From NCBI RefSeq assembly GCF_040957575.1, contig NZ_CP162601.1:930001-994000 (forward strand): 64,000 bases of DNA, written 5' to 3'. Both the position numbers and the translations under genes were made by a program. Position 1 is the stretch's first letter; each line of letters starts with the position of its first letter. Under the pieces are notes generated by a model. That model was given only the letters and a program-made list of their open reading frames with translations, was not told the origin of the DNA and made no database searches. The DNA is from Vibrio sp. HB236076. GTDB taxonomy: Bacteria; Pseudomonadota; Gammaproteobacteria; Enterobacterales; Vibrionaceae. This document shows, piece after piece, positions 44,141 through 53,504 of this stretch.

Positions 44141-44524
44141 TTACTTTAATTTGGCTAGGTCTTGTTCAATCTGGCTGATCTTATCACTGACCACTTTTTC
44201 TAAGTGTTTTAAATCGAGCAAGATTTTTTCTTTGATGTCTTGCTCTTCGCTTGCCATAGGATGGGTGATGGCATTTAATTCATCGACGACTAAGGTCAAG
44301 TTGCGATTGATTTCCGTCACATCGCGATAGAGGTGACTGCCACTGTCGACCAAAACGCTTTTTTGTTGGCGAGGAAATTTAAATTTGACGCTTTTGGCAA
44401 ACAACTCTCCCTTTTGTTTGTGAAAATATATTTTTAACACGTCTTTATTGGCTTCTTGACGCAACGTATAGCGGTCTATTTGCTGTGGTTCATGGATGCC
44501 CAGTGATGCGAGATGTGGATACAT
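44141..44524 (-). CDS. yaeH: UPF0325 family protein YaeH (DUF3461)
   Basis: A 127-aa protein closely following E. coli Yae[21 protein letters not shown] then [27 protein letters not shown], and [20 protein letters not shown]. Function unknown. I chose ATG 44524 ([10 protein letters not shown], like E. coli MYDNLKSLGI) over an ATG two codons upstream. It lies downstream of glnD on the same strand with an 88-nt gap. In E. coli yaeH is in the same glnD-dapD neighbourhood. Confidence 0.92.
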   Translation of the reverse strand: MYPHLASLGIHEPQQIDRYTLRQEANKDVLKIYFHKQKGELFAKSVKFKFPRQQKSVLVDSGSHLYRDVTEINRNLTLVVDELNAITHPMASEEQDIKEKILLDLKHLEKVVSDKISQIEQDLAKLK

Positions 44525-44612
44525 ATTCAACCCTTTTTTTTGACCTCAAGATAGCGATAATTTAGCAGTGCTATTGTTTAAAATACAGACAAAATTAGCC
44601 CTATTACCTGCG

Positions 44613-47243
44613 TTATTTATCGGTGACTTCTTCGACAACTTGAGCGAGCAACTGTTGTTGTAAAGCCGTTTGCTCTTGTTCGCTTAACTTCTCGCCTTGG
44701 GCGTTGGTCAAGATAAACAAGTCTTCTGCTTTTTCACCCAGCGTTGAAATCTTTGCGCCGTGTAAACGCAACCCTTGTTGTGAAAAAATCGCCCCGACTT
44801 TGGCGAGTAACCCCGGGGTGTCGAGTGCCACAAACTCCATTAATGTATGCTTTTTGCCGCGGGTCGGTAAAAAGTCAACCCGCGTTTTCACCCGAAAGTG
44901 CTTGAGTTTTTGCGGAGTACGCTTAGGACGGATACTGCTGTCAAAGCCTCGTTTGAGCGCGTTTTCTATCACTTCGACCAAATGAGAATGGCGCTCGATA
45001 TCGATGGCTTCACCGTGTTGGTCCAAAATCATAAACGTATCTAATACAAAACCGTCTTTTGTGGTCATGATAATCGCGTCATGGACGTTGAGGCTACGAC
45101 GGTCAAGCTCTGCGACCACAGTGGCAAACAGCGCGGGTTGGTCTTTGGTGTAAACAAAGACTTCACTCCCTCCGCGCGTTGAACGCTCGCTTATCCAGAC
45201 GTGGGGACGAGAGTCATCCCTGACAGACAGGATATTGTCACTTTGCCAAGCGATTTGCTGATGGGTATGACGCAAAAAGTAATCCGCTTTGAAGCGTTGC
45301 CATAATTGGCTGATCGCTTGTTGAGAGTAGTCGGCTTTGCGCAGCAGTGCCGACGCTAGTTGTTGGTTGTGCCGAATTCTATCTCGAACGTCCACGGGGT
45401 TTTCTAGACCGCGGCGCAACGCCCTTTGCGTGGAGTAGTAAAGCTCCGCTAACAAGGTGCGTTTCCAACTGTTCCACAAATCGGGGTTGGTGGCACAGAT
45501 ATCGGCAACCGTCAGACAGACGAGGTAATCGAGGTGCTCTTCGTCTCGCACCACTTTGGCAAATTCGGTGATGACTTCTGGGTCGTAAATATCCCGGCGT
45601 TGCGCGGTGACCGACATCAGCAAGTGGTTGAGCACTAACCAGGACACCAATTTGGCTTCAGGGCGAGACAGACCGTGTTCGATGCAAAAATCGTAGGCTT
45701 CTACAGCACCGATTTCAGAGTGATCACCGCCGCGTCCTTTGCCGATGTCATGGAAAATAGCCGCGATGATGAGCAGCTCCTTTTTGATGATTTTTGGGTA
45801 TATCTCACAACAAATTGGGTGCTTTTCATGGTTGTTTAAATCCGAAAAACGGTGGATGTGATTGAGTACGCGAATGCTGTGCTCATCAACCGTATACACG
45901 TGAAATAAATCAAACTGCATTTGGCCTACAATCTGGTTCCACTGCGGAATATAGGCGGAAATAACCCCATAGCGGTGCATGAGCTTAAGGGCTCTTACCA
46001 AAATATTGGGGTGCCTCATTAAGGCCATAAAAAGCTCACGGGCTTCTTCGATGGTGTGCAAGTAACGATTGATACGCCGCCTTGCGGTGCGCAGTTGCCT
46101 TAAGGTAGCCGGGCCAATGCCTTCTAAGGATGAATCATTGGCAATGTGCAAAAACAGGGTCAAAATCGACTCAGGACGCGATTGGAACAAGGCGGGTTTG
46201 TCGGTTTCAACCCAGCGGCCTTGTCGGTAAAAGTTGTCGTCTAAGTGAACTATCGCCTCGTTGTTGCCGTCGCTGAGTATCGCTTGGTCAAAAATCTTGA
46301 GCAGCATTTTATTGAGCTCGGTGACCTGGCCTAAGGTGCGATAAAAGGCTTTCATCATGGTTTCAACCGCGCGGTTTGCGCCCTCGGTATAGCCTAAATG
46401 CTCGGCGACCTGAGCCTGATGGTTAAAAGTCAAACGGTTGTCGTAGCGCTTGAGCTCAAGGTGCAGAGCAAAACGCACTTGCCACAGGAAAGTTTGGCAC
46501 TCACCGAGTTCGCGGTATTCTGCGTCGGTTAAAAAACCGTAGCGACTCATTTCAAGCAGTGAGGTGGCGCCAAAGTGGCGTCTGGCGATCCAGCTAAGGG
46601 TGTGAATATCGCGAAGTCCGCCCGGGGTGGATTTGATATCAGGCTCGAGATTGTAAGAGGTATCGTGATAACGAGAGTGGCGCTCGCGTTGTTCGGCGAT
46701 TTTTGCGCGATAAAAGGTCTCACTGGGCCAAAATGAATCGGCAAGCACCATGAGTTTTAAGCGGTGAAAGTGATCGTGGTTGCCGGTAATAAAACGCGCT
46801 TCTTGTAAATTGGTGGCCACGGTGAGGTCGTCTTTGCCAATATCAGCGCATTCGTCAATCGTGCGTACCGCGTGGCCGACTTCTAGCTTTAAATCCCATA
46901 AAAAGGTGATAAAAGCGCTGACCTTTTCTTGCAGTTTTTGAGTCGCTGTGTGTTTTGACAACAAGAGAATATCGATATCCGATAACGGGTGTAATTCGCG
47001 GCGGCCATAGCCCCCAACGGCAACGAGTGTCAATTCGGGCCATTCATCAAAGCCAAAATAACCCCACAGGCGAGTTAACAAGGCATCCATGTAATCGGCG
47101 CGTTCAAAAATGTAGTCTTCAACTCGGCTGATATCGTGTAAAAAGGCGTCTTTCTGATAGAGAAAAAAACCATCGAGCTGCTGTTTGATTTCTTTGACGG
47201 TGATCTGTTGGTCGAGAAGTTGAGCCGGGGGTAGAAAAGACAT
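44613..47243 (-). CDS. glnD: Bifunctional PII uridylyltransferase / uridylyl-removing enzyme
   Basis: GlnD senses glutamine and adds or removes UMP on PII proteins, setting glutamine synthetase and Ntr control. From ATG 47243 the product is 876 aa. Domains in order: nucleotidyltransferase (about 50-210) with LVAVGGYGRRELHPLSDIDI; a helical linker with SYNLEPDIKSTPGGLRDIHT; an HD domain (about 460-580) with HSIRVLNHI and FHDIGKGRGGDHSEIGA; and two C-terminal ACT domains (EVFVYTKDQPALFATVVAEL; LMEFVALDTPGLLAKVGAIF) that bind glutamine. The frame opens up to 47309, but ATG 47243 best fits family N-termini; neither start has a good ribosome site. Confidence 0.95.
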   Translation of the reverse strand: MSFLPPAQLLDQQITVKEIKQQLDGFFLYQKDAFLHDISRVEDYIFERADYMDALLTRLWGYFGFDEWPELTLVAVGGYGRRELHPLSDIDILLLSKHTATQKLQEKVSAFITFLWDLKLEVGHAVRTIDECADIGKDDLTVATNLQEARFITGNHDHFHRLKLMVLADSFWPSETFYRAKIAEQRERHSRYHDTSYNLEPDIKSTPGGLRDIHTLSWIARRHFGATSLLEMSRYGFLTDAEYRELGECQTFLWQVRFALHLELKRYDNRLTFNHQAQVAEHLGYTEGANRAVETMMKAFYRTLGQVTELNKMLLKIFDQAILSDGNNEAIVHLDDNFYRQGRWVETDKPALFQSRPESILTLFLHIANDSSLEGIGPATLRQLRTARRRINRYLHTIEEARELFMALMRHPNILVRALKLMHRYGVISAYIPQWNQIVGQMQFDLFHVYTVDEHSIRVLNHIHRFSDLNNHEKHPICCEIYPKIIKKELLIIAAIFHDIGKGRGGDHSEIGAVEAYDFCIEHGLSRPEAKLVSWLVLNHLLMSVTAQRRDIYDPEVITEFAKVVRDEEHLDYLVCLTVADICATNPDLWNSWKRTLLAELYYSTQRALRRGLENPVDVRDRIRHNQQLASALLRKADYSQQAISQLWQRFKADYFLRHTHQQIAWQSDNILSVRDDSRPHVWISERSTRGGSEVFVYTKDQPALFATVVAELDRRSLNVHDAIIMTTKDGFVLDTFMILDQHGEAIDIERHSHLVEVIENALKRGFDSSIRPKRTPQKLKHFRVKTRVDFLPTRGKKHTLMEFVALDTPGLLAKVGAIFSQQGLRLHGAKISTLGEKAEDLFILTNAQGEKLSEQEQTALQQQLLAQVVEEVTDK

Positions 47244-47305
47244 CGGGGGTGCAATCCGTGCAAATAAAAATAATGGTATGATTTTGCCACTATTTTTCAC
47301 AGACA

Positions 47306-47330
47306 ACAAACCCCGCGATACGGGGTTTGT
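47306..47330 (-). terminator. Hairpin between map and glnD
   Basis: Perfect 10-bp stem ACAAACCCCG (47306-47315) with CGGGGTTTGT (47321-47330), 5-nt loop. On the minus strand it follows map by 17 nt but has only short T content after it, so it may be a partial terminator or a 3'-end stabiliser. Confidence 0.7.
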
Positions 47331-47346
47331 GAGTTGGGCAGCAGGT

Positions 47347-48195
47347 TTACTCTAGGTTGTTCATCAGGCGAGGAATCGTTTCGTCCTTGCGCAGGGTTAA
47401 CACCTCACAGCCTTCTTCGGTCACCAAAAGGGTGTGCTCCCACTGGGCAGAGTTTTTGCCATCGGCGGTGTAAACGGTCCAGTTGTCTTCGTCGTCCAGA
47501 CGGCAGCCAAACTTACCCGCGTTGATCATTGGCTCTATGGTGAAGACCATGCCAGCCTTGAGTACTGTGCGATCGTTGTTTTTGTAGTGAACCACTTGCG
47601 GCTCTTCGTGAAAACCGGCGCCGATACCATGGCCACAATAATCGCGAACAATGGAAAACTTAGCGCGAGGATTATTTTTATTGTTGGTCTTGATGTACTT
47701 TTCGATTGCGGTGCCGATTTCACCTAGGGTGGCACCTGGCTTCACTTTGCGCATGCCGATATACAGGCTTTCTTGAGCCACGTGGCAAAGGCGCTTGTCC
47801 GCTGGGCTGACGTCACCGACTAAAAACATACGTGAACTGTCGCCGTGGTAACCGTCTTTAATGACGGTCACATCAATGTTCATGATGTCGCCTTCTTTCA
47901 AAATCGCCGGGCGAGGAATTTGGCCAAAAGACTCGTCTTTGTCGTTGGGAATGCCGTGACAAACAATGTGGTTAATCGACGTGCAAATGGATTTTGGGTA
48001 ACCGTGATAATTTAAGGTTGCCGGGATAGTACCTTGCTCTTCAGTCATAAAGCGGTGGCAAATTTGATCGAGTTCTTCTGTGCTGACGCCAGGTTTGACG
48101 AAAGGTTCTATCATTTCAAGGACATCTGCCGCAAGTTGGCCGGCAATGCGCATTTTTTCGATTTCTTGTTCAGTTTTAATAATGGGATTTGACAT
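47347..48195 (-). CDS. map: Type I methionine aminopeptidase
   Basis: Map removes the initiator methionine from nascent proteins with small second residues. From ATG 48195 the product is 282 aa, slightly longer than E. coli (264). The dinuclear metal ligands are in NIDVTVIKDGYHGDSSRMFL (two Asp), GHGIGAGFHEEPQV (His), FTIEPMIN (Glu) and QWEHTLLVTEEG (Glu); His in SICTSINHIVCHGIPND is the substrate His. The extended frame to 48282 lacks family similarity. It is divergent from rpsB, the classic arrangement in gammaproteobacteria. Confidence 0.96.
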   Translation of the reverse strand: MSNPIIKTEQEIEKMRIAGQLAADVLEMIEPFVKPGVSTEELDQICHRFMTEEQGTIPATLNYHGYPKSICTSINHIVCHGIPNDKDESFGQIPRPAILKEGDIMNIDVTVIKDGYHGDSSRMFLVGDVSPADKRLCHVAQESLYIGMRKVKPGATLGEIGTAIEKYIKTNNKNNPRAKFSIVRDYCGHGIGAGFHEEPQVVHYKNNDRTVLKAGMVFTIEPMINAGKFGCRLDDEDNWTVYTADGKNSAQWEHTLLVTEEGCEVLTLRKDETIPRLMNNLE

Positions 48196-48518
48196 GAATT
48201 TTTCCAGTAGCCAATGAGAATAGCAGCAAGCGTGCAGTGGCGATATTGTATCAATGGTGTGACGATTGGCAAGGATCGGCATGAAATCAAGGGTAAAGAG
48301 GCCCTGAGCGATTTTTTACTGGTAATCTGACTGAAAAATATGGTATAAAGCGCCCGAATCTCAATGTCGTATGCTCTGATAATAACAGCGCTGCACATTT
48401 TTGATTCATCAAACTTAATTTAAACACACACACGTTTCGACACATTGTCCGGGGTGCTCAAGTTAGTGAGTCGGTACAATGGGAATCGTGGAGGCCTAAC
48501 CCCATAGAGGAAATTATC
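48196..48518. other. Intergenic region map-rpsB
   Basis: A 323-bp divergent region. The right part is the rpsB promoter and leader RNA (48341-48518). The left part (48196-48340) should hold the map promoter; I see no strong pair and no ORF there. Confidence 0.6.
48341..48518 (+). ncRNA. rpsB promoter and leader RNA (t44/tff-like)
   Basis: An extended -10, TGgTATAAA (48341-48349), is followed by GCGCCC, the GC-rich discriminator of stringently controlled ribosomal promoters; start near 48356. The leader of about 160 nt folds with CATTGTCCG (48443-48451) against CGG-T-ACAATG (48472-48481) and an inner CTCA/TGAG stem, followed by a conserved-looking GGGAATCGTGGAGGC just before the ribosome site. 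This is the position of the E. coli t44 (tff) RNA and of the leader through which S2 represses rpsB-tsf. Confidence 0.75.
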
Positions 48519-49247
48519 ATGGCAACTGTATCAATGCGCGATATGCTTAAAGCTGGTGTTCACTTCGGTCACCAGACTCGTTACTGGAACCCAAAAATGA
48601 AGCCATTCATCTTTGGCGCACGTAACCGCGTACATATCATCAACCTAGAAAAAACAGTCCCAATGTTCAACGATGCACTAGCAGAACTGGCTAAAATCGG
48701 TGAGAAAAAAGGGAAAGTTCTTTTCGTAGGTACTAAGCGTGCAGCGTCTGAATCTGTTAAAGAAGCAGCGATTGCAAGCAACCAGTTTTACGTAAACAAC
48801 CGTTGGTTGGGCGGTATGTTGACTAACTACAAAACAGTACGTCAGTCAATCAAGCGTCTTAAAGACTTAGAAAACCAAGCTCAAGACGGTACGTTTGACA
48901 AGCTAACTAAGAAAGAAGCGCTAATGCGTACTCGTGAAATGGAAAAACTAGAGAAATCTCTAGGCGGTATCAAAGATATGGGTGGCCTACCTGACGCGCT
49001 ATTCGTTATCGATGCTGATCACGAGCACATCGCAGTAAAAGAAGCGAACAACCTAGGTATTCCAGTATTTGCTGTTGTTGATACTAACTCTAACCCAGAT
49101 GGTGTTGATCACATCATCCCAGGTAACGACGATGCTATCCGCGCAGTACAACTTTACCTAAACGCAGCAGCGTCAGCGATCAGCGAAGGTCGTAACAAAG
49201 ACGTAGCAGAAGTTGCGGAAAAAGACGGCTTCGTAGAAGCTGAGTAA
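48519..49247 (+). CDS. rpsB: Small-subunit ribosomal protein uS2
   Basis: uS2 is a 30S protein needed for binding of bS1. The 242-aa product starts [20 protein letters not shown] and has [60 protein letters not shown] and a C-terminal [18 protein letters not shown] tail. Ribosome site aggaaatt. Codon use is strongly biased to major codons (cta, gta, cgt), as in tsf, in contrast with most of the window. tsf follows after an attenuator-like hairpin. Confidence 0.98.
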   Translation: MATVSMRDMLKAGVHFGHQTRYWNPKMKPFIFGARNRVHIINLEKTVPMFNDALAELAKIGEKKGKVLFVGTKRAASESVKEAAIASNQFYVNNRWLGGMLTNYKTVRQSIKRLKDLENQAQDGTFDKLTKKEALMRTREMEKLEKSLGGIKDMGGLPDALFVIDADHEHIAVKEANNLGIPVFAVVDTNSNPDGVDHIIPGNDDAIRAVQLYLNAAASAISEGRNKDVAEVAEKDGFVEAE

Positions 49248-49326
49248 TTTCGGCTCTGTGCCACACTTAATTAAGACTGTTACATCACTGACACAGTGTT
49301 GAAGCAAAAATTAAGTTATAGTTAGT

Positions 49327-49360
49327 ATCAGGGGCCACCAAAAGTCGGCCCCTGATTTTT
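49327..49360 (+). terminator. Attenuator-like terminator between rpsB and tsf
   Basis: Perfect 10-bp stem ATCAGGGGCC (49327-49336) with GGCCCCTGAT (49347-49356), then T residues. It lies inside the rpsB-tsf unit and likely reduces tsf transcription relative to rpsB. Confidence 0.88.
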
Positions 49361-49391
49361 ACCCAATCCAGAATAAATCGAGGAATACAGA

Positions 49392-50234
49392 ATGGCTGTT
49401 ACTGCTGCTCTAGTTAAAGAACTGCGCGAACGCACTGGCGCAGGTATGATGGAATGTAAGAAAGCACTTGTTGAAACCAACGGTGATATCGAGCTTGCAA
49501 TTGAAAACATGCGCAAGTCTGGCGCAGCGAAAGCGGCAAAGAAAGCCGGTAACGTTGCTGCTGAAGGTACTATCATCATTAAAGATGCAAACGGTACTGC
49601 TGTCCTTCTTGAAGTTAACTGTCAAACTGACTTCGTTGCTAAAGATTCTAACTTTACTGCATTTGCTGAAGAAGTGGCGAATGCTGCTCTAGAATCAAAA
49701 GCTTCTGTTGAAGAGCTTCAAGCTCAATTTGAAGAAGCTCGCATTGCACTTGTTGCAAAAATTGGCGAAAACATCTCTATCCGTCGCGTTCAGTACATTG
49801 AAGGCAGCGCGATTGCTTCTTACCGTCACGGTGAGAAAATCGGTGTTGTTGTTGCTGGTGAAGGCGATGCAGAAACACTTAAGCACGTTGCAATGCACGT
49901 TGCTGCGTCTAAACCTGAGTTCGTAAACCCAGAAGACGTACCAGCAGAAGTGGTTGAAAAAGAAAAAGCGGTTCAAGTTGAAATCGCAATGAACGAAGGC
50001 AAACCAGCAGAAATCGCAGAGAAGATGGTTGTTGGCCGTATGAAGAAATTCACCGGCGAAATCTCTCTAACAGGTCAACCATTTGTTATGGAACCTAAAA
50101 AATCTGTTGGCGAAATCCTAAAAGAGCGCAACGCTTCAGTCGTTAACTTCGTTCGCCTAGAAGTGGGTGAAGGTATCGAGAAAGCAGCAGAAATGAGCTT
50201 TGCAGAAGAAGTTGCAGCAGCTCAAAAAGGTTAA
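49392..50234 (+). CDS. tsf: Translation elongation factor Ts
   Basis: EF-Ts releases GDP from EF-Tu. The 280-aa product has the N-terminal UBA-like domain with [20 protein letters not shown], then [13 protein letters not shown], the core contact region [17 protein letters not shown] (with the conserved TDFV), [10 protein letters not shown], and a C-terminal module [20 protein letters not shown]. Ribosome site gaggaatac. Codon use is of the highly expressed type. It is followed by a strong terminator. Confidence 0.98.
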   Translation: MAVTAALVKELRERTGAGMMECKKALVETNGDIELAIENMRKSGAAKAAKKAGNVAAEGTIIIKDANGTAVLLEVNCQTDFVAKDSNFTAFAEEVANAALESKASVEELQAQFEEARIALVAKIGENISIRRVQYIEGSAIASYRHGEKIGVVVAGEGDAETLKHVAMHVAASKPEFVNPEDVPAEVVEKEKAVQVEIAMNEGKPAEIAEKMVVGRMKKFTGEISLTGQPFVMEPKKSVGEILKERNASVVNFVRLEVGEGIEKAAEMSFAEEVAAAQKG

Positions 50235-50254
50235 TCCTGACTGACTGTATCAAC

Positions 50255-50285
50255 AAAGACCGCAGCAGTGTGCTGCGGTCTTTTT
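50255..50285 (+). terminator. Terminator after tsf
   Basis: Perfect 13-bp stem AAAGACCGCAGCA (50255-50267) with TGCTGCGGTCTTT (50271-50283), loop GTG, followed by T residues. Confidence 0.95.
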
Positions 50286-50330
50286 GCGAATACCGGTGTA
50301 TTTTTAAATTTATCGTCACGAATACAGGCA

Positions 50331-50367
50331 TTGGATGATAAGGCGTGATTGAGTTATGCTAACTCAA
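50331..50367 (+). promoter_or_regulatory. Possible pyrH promoter with 7-bp inverted repeat
   Basis: TTGGAT (50331-50336) and TATGCT (50355-50360) with an 18-nt spacer form a fair promoter. An exact inverted repeat TTGAGTT-ATGCT-AACTCAA (50349-50367) covers the -10, which suggests an operator. I do not recognise the regulator. Confidence 0.45.
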
Positions 50368-50421
50368 GTTCAGAGCCATTATTCATGACGGTGAGTGATA
50401 ACTTTTGGAAAGGTAAAGTCC

Positions 50422-51159
50422 ATGACAACAAACCCCAAACCCGCATATCAACGCATTTTATTAAAACTCAGTGGTGAAGCGCTTCAAGGCCCAGATGGCT
50501 TTGGTATTGATCCTACGATCCTTGACCGCATGGCTCAAGAAGTTAAAGAATTGGTCGAACTTGGCGTACAAGTTGGCGTCGTCATTGGCGGTGGTAACCT
50601 GTTTCGCGGCGCGGGACTGGCACAAGCTGGTATGAATCGAGTGGTGGGTGACCACATGGGCATGTTGGCGACCGTGATGAATGGCTTGGCAATGCGTGAT
50701 GCGCTGCACCGCGCTTATGTCAACGCGCGTTTGATGTCGGCCATTCCTTTGCAAGGCGTTTGTGATGACTACAATTGGTCTGATGCGATTCGCGAGTTGC
50801 GTCAAGGCCGCGTGGTCATTTTTTCGGCCGGGACTGGCAACCCGTTCTTTACGACAGACTCGGCGGCGTGCTTACGCGGTATCGAGATTGAAGCGGATGT
50901 GGTTTTAAAAGCGACCAAAGTAGACGGTGTGTTTTCTGCGGACCCTGTCGCTAACCCTGATGCACAATTGTATGATAGACTCAGTTACCAAACTGTTCTT
51001 GAGAAAGAATTGAAAGTCATGGACTTGGCTGCGTTTACTCTCGCAAGAGACCACAATATGCCAATCCGCGTTTTCAATATGAATAAGCCAGGCGCATTAC
51101 GTCGAGTGGTGATGGGTGAGACTGAAGGGACATTAATTACACAAGATGACGCGCAATAA
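50422..51159 (+). CDS. pyrH: Uridylate kinase
   Basis: PyrH phosphorylates UMP to UDP; it is hexameric and allosterically controlled by GTP and UTP. The 245-aa product from ATG 50422 has [13 protein letters not shown] (ATP loop), [58 protein letters not shown] and [12 protein letters not shown]. The frame opens earlier at 50395, but ATG 50422 has aaagg about 10 nt upstream and gives the family start. frr follows after 53 nt. Confidence 0.96.
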   Translation: MTTNPKPAYQRILLKLSGEALQGPDGFGIDPTILDRMAQEVKELVELGVQVGVVIGGGNLFRGAGLAQAGMNRVVGDHMGMLATVMNGLAMRDALHRAYVNARLMSAIPLQGVCDDYNWSDAIRELRQGRVVIFSAGTGNPFFTTDSAACLRGIEIEADVVLKATKVDGVFSADPVANPDAQLYDRLSYQTVLEKELKVMDLAAFTLARDHNMPIRVFNMNKPGALRRVVMGETEGTLITQDDAQ

Positions 51160-51212
51160 CGTCACTATTGATGATCTGATAGGTCCCCGAGATTTTTAAT
51201 GAAGGTGAAACT

Positions 51213-51770
51213 GTGATTAACGAAATCAAGCAAGATGCGCAATCGCGCATGGAAAAAAGTGTAGAGTCATTGCGTAACAATCTGTCAAAAATACGTACTG
51301 GCCGTGCCCACCCAAGCCTGCTTTCAGGTATTAGTGTTGAGTATTACGGTGCGCCGACGCCCCTAAACCAAGTGGCCAATGTCATTGCAGAAGATGCGCG
51401 TACTCTCGCGATTACGGTTTTTGACAAAGAGCTGACGCCAAAAGTAGAAAAAGCGATTCTACAATCTGATTTGGGTCTTAACCCTATGTCTGCTGGTACG
51501 GTGATCCGCGTGCCGCTTCCACCACTAACGGAAGAGCGCCGTAAAGATTTGGTTAAAATCGTGCGCGGTGAAGCCGAGGGCGGACGTGTTGCTATCCGCA
51601 ATATCCGTCGCGATGCGAACGCAGATTTAAAATCGTTGCTCAAAGAGAAAGAAATCTCAGAAGATGAAGACCGCAAAGCGCAAGAAGAGATTCAAAAACT
51701 GACGGATGCAGCCGTTAAAAAAGTGGATGAAGCCCTAGCGGCAAAAGAAAAAGAATTGATGGAAGTATAA
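51213..51770 (+). CDS. frr: Ribosome recycling factor
   Basis: RRF splits post-termination ribosomes with EF-G. The 185-aa product starts at GTG 51213 with gaaggtg 5-6 nt upstream, giving [20 protein letters not shown] like other RRFs. Family blocks: [20 protein letters not shown] then [32 protein letters not shown] and [20 protein letters not shown], with the long three-helix bundle at both ends. Confidence 0.97.
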   Translation: MINEIKQDAQSRMEKSVESLRNNLSKIRTGRAHPSLLSGISVEYYGAPTPLNQVANVIAEDARTLAITVFDKELTPKVEKAILQSDLGLNPMSAGTVIRVPLPPLTEERRKDLVKIVRGEAEGGRVAIRNIRRDANADLKSLLKEKEISEDEDRKAQEEIQKLTDAAVKKVDEALAAKEKELMEV

Positions 51771-51781
51771 CGCCATCCTTT

Positions 51782-51822
51782 AAAGGCCAATAGAACGAGT
51801 TCCACTCGGTTTATTGGCCTTT
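51782..51822 (+). terminator. Long hairpin between frr and uppS
   Basis: AAAGGCCAATA (51782-51792) pairs exactly with TATTGGCCTTT (51812-51822), with a further imperfect inner stem (AACGAGT/ACTCGGTT). The right arm ends in TTT but no long T-run follows, so it may be an attenuator or an RNase site rather than a full stop. Confidence 0.75.
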
Positions 51823-51843
51823 GAGATAGCGACAGAATACACT

Positions 51844-52596
51844 ATGCAAAATACGACCATTGACACTCAATCCCTCCCTAAACACATTGCAATTATCATG
51901 GATGGCAATGGCCGATGGGCTAAAGCAAAGGGCCAACCCCGTGTGTTCGGTCATAAACGCGGTGTCCAAGCGGTAAGAAAAACCATCATCGCTGCCTCAA
52001 AACTCAATATCCAAGCGATTACTCTCTTTGCCTTTAGCAGTGAAAACTGGCGTCGACCTGAAGAAGAAGTTGGCCTTTTAATGGAGCTCTTTATCAGTGT
52101 GTTGTCGAGTGAGATAAAAAAACTTCACAAGAATAATTTGCAACTGAGAGTCATTGGCGACACGTCGAAATTTAGTACGCGTTTACAAAATAAAATTGTT
52201 GAGGCACAAGAGCTAACGGCCAACAACACCGGTATGGTGATCAATATTGCGGCCAACTATGGCGGCAAGTGGGACATTACTCAGGCAGTGCAAACACTGG
52301 CTCTGCAAGTCGCCAGTGGTGAGCGACAAGCAGAATCGATCACAGAGACTGACATTGCTCAGTACTTGACTATGTCTGATCTGGCGGACGTCGACTTGTT
52401 GATTCGCACCAGTGGCGAATGCCGAATTAGTAATTTTATGCTTTGGCAAGCCGCTTACGCCGAAATGTACTTTACTGACCAATTTTGGCCAGATTTTGAC
52501 GAAGACAGTTTAGTTGAGGCGATCACCTGGTATATGAACCGAGAGCGGCGCTTTGGGTGTACCGGTGAACAAATTAAAGCCCTAATCAAAGAATAA
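51844..52596 (+). CDS. uppS: Undecaprenyl diphosphate synthase
   Basis: UppS (IspU) adds eight isopentenyl units to farnesyl-PP to make the C55 carrier for cell-wall synthesis. The 250-aa product from ATG 51844 has [20 protein letters not shown] with the catalytic Asp, [37 protein letters not shown], and [20 protein letters not shown] then [21 protein letters not shown]-opened extension to 51814 would begin inside the hairpin and is unlikely. cdsA follows after 14 nt. Confidence 0.96.
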   Translation: MQNTTIDTQSLPKHIAIIMDGNGRWAKAKGQPRVFGHKRGVQAVRKTIIAASKLNIQAITLFAFSSENWRRPEEEVGLLMELFISVLSSEIKKLHKNNLQLRVIGDTSKFSTRLQNKIVEAQELTANNTGMVINIAANYGGKWDITQAVQTLALQVASGERQAESITETDIAQYLTMSDLADVDLLIRTSGECRISNFMLWQAAYAEMYFTDQFWPDFDEDSLVEAITWYMNRERRFGCTGEQIKALIKE

Positions 52597-52610
52597 TAGG
52601 ATTTCTCCCT

Positions 52611-53456
52611 TTGAAACAAAGAATTATAACAGCCTTAATCCTAGCGCCATTGGTGATCGCGGGCATTTTCTTCTTGCCGATTCAAGGTGTGGCTGTCATT
52701 GCCGCCGCGGTGACATTACTCGGATTTTGGGAGTGGACTCAATTTGCTCCCTTGCGTCAGTATTCTCGCCACTATGCCTTGCTCCCTGCGGTGATCTTAA
52801 TGGTGATCAGTGCAGGGGTTTTCTATCCAGGTTTAGTGAGTGGTGACTTGTCTGTTCCTTTGTTGATTTTATTTAGCTTAGCCACCTTGTGGTGGGTAGC
52901 GGCCAGTGCCTTGGCGGTCACTTACCCTAAAACCCGTACCTGTTGGCAAAATTCGACACTGCTTAAACAACTGTTCGGTTTTTTAACCTTATTGCCCTTC
53001 ATGTGGAGCATTATTGTTCTAAAGGCTCAAAGCAGTAGCGAGGTGTCACATTACGGAGCAAAACTGGTCTTGTTTGTGTGTTTACTGGTATGGGCGGCCG
53101 ACAGCGGCGCTTATTTTGTCGGTAAGCGCTGGGGGCGTAACAAAATGGCGCCTAATGTCAGCCCCAATAAGACCATTGAAGGTTTGCTTGGCGGCGTCCT
53201 TGCGGCGGGCTTGGTTGGCGTGTTTGTCAGCCATTGGTTTGAGCTCAGCTTTTCTTCTTATGGGCATTTAATCCTGACCATTGTGTTTACCGTTGTCATT
53301 TCCGTATTGGGCGACTTGGTCGAAAGCATGTTTAAACGCAATTCTGGTATTAAAGACAGCAGTCAGTTGATCCCCGGTCATGGCGGGGTTTTGGATCGCA
53401 TTGACAGCCTTACCGCGGCTTTCCCAATCTTTACCTTGGCTTATCTTGTGTTTTAA
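52611..53456 (+). CDS. cdsA: Phosphatidate cytidylyltransferase
   Basis: CdsA makes CDP-diacylglycerol, the precursor of all phospholipids. The 281-aa product starts with TTG 52611 (taatagga 8-12 nt upstream; no in-frame ATG nearby fits), giving MKQRIITALILAPLVIAGIF. It has about eight membrane segments and the C-terminal signature SVLGDLVESMFKRNSGIKDS then SQLIPGHGGVLDRIDSL, with metal-binding Asp residues. It is followed by dxr with a 48-nt gap. Confidence 0.95.
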   Translation: MKQRIITALILAPLVIAGIFFLPIQGVAVIAAAVTLLGFWEWTQFAPLRQYSRHYALLPAVILMVISAGVFYPGLVSGDLSVPLLILFSLATLWWVAASALAVTYPKTRTCWQNSTLLKQLFGFLTLLPFMWSIIVLKAQSSSEVSHYGAKLVLFVCLLVWAADSGAYFVGKRWGRNKMAPNVSPNKTIEGLLGGVLAAGLVGVFVSHWFELSFSSYGHLILTIVFTVVISVLGDLVESMFKRNSGIKDSSQLIPGHGGVLDRIDSLTAAFPIFTLAYLVF

Positions 53457-53504
53457 TTCCCCTTTGGTGACGTCGCTCACCACATGGGGTTAGTGGTATC
53501 TAGT

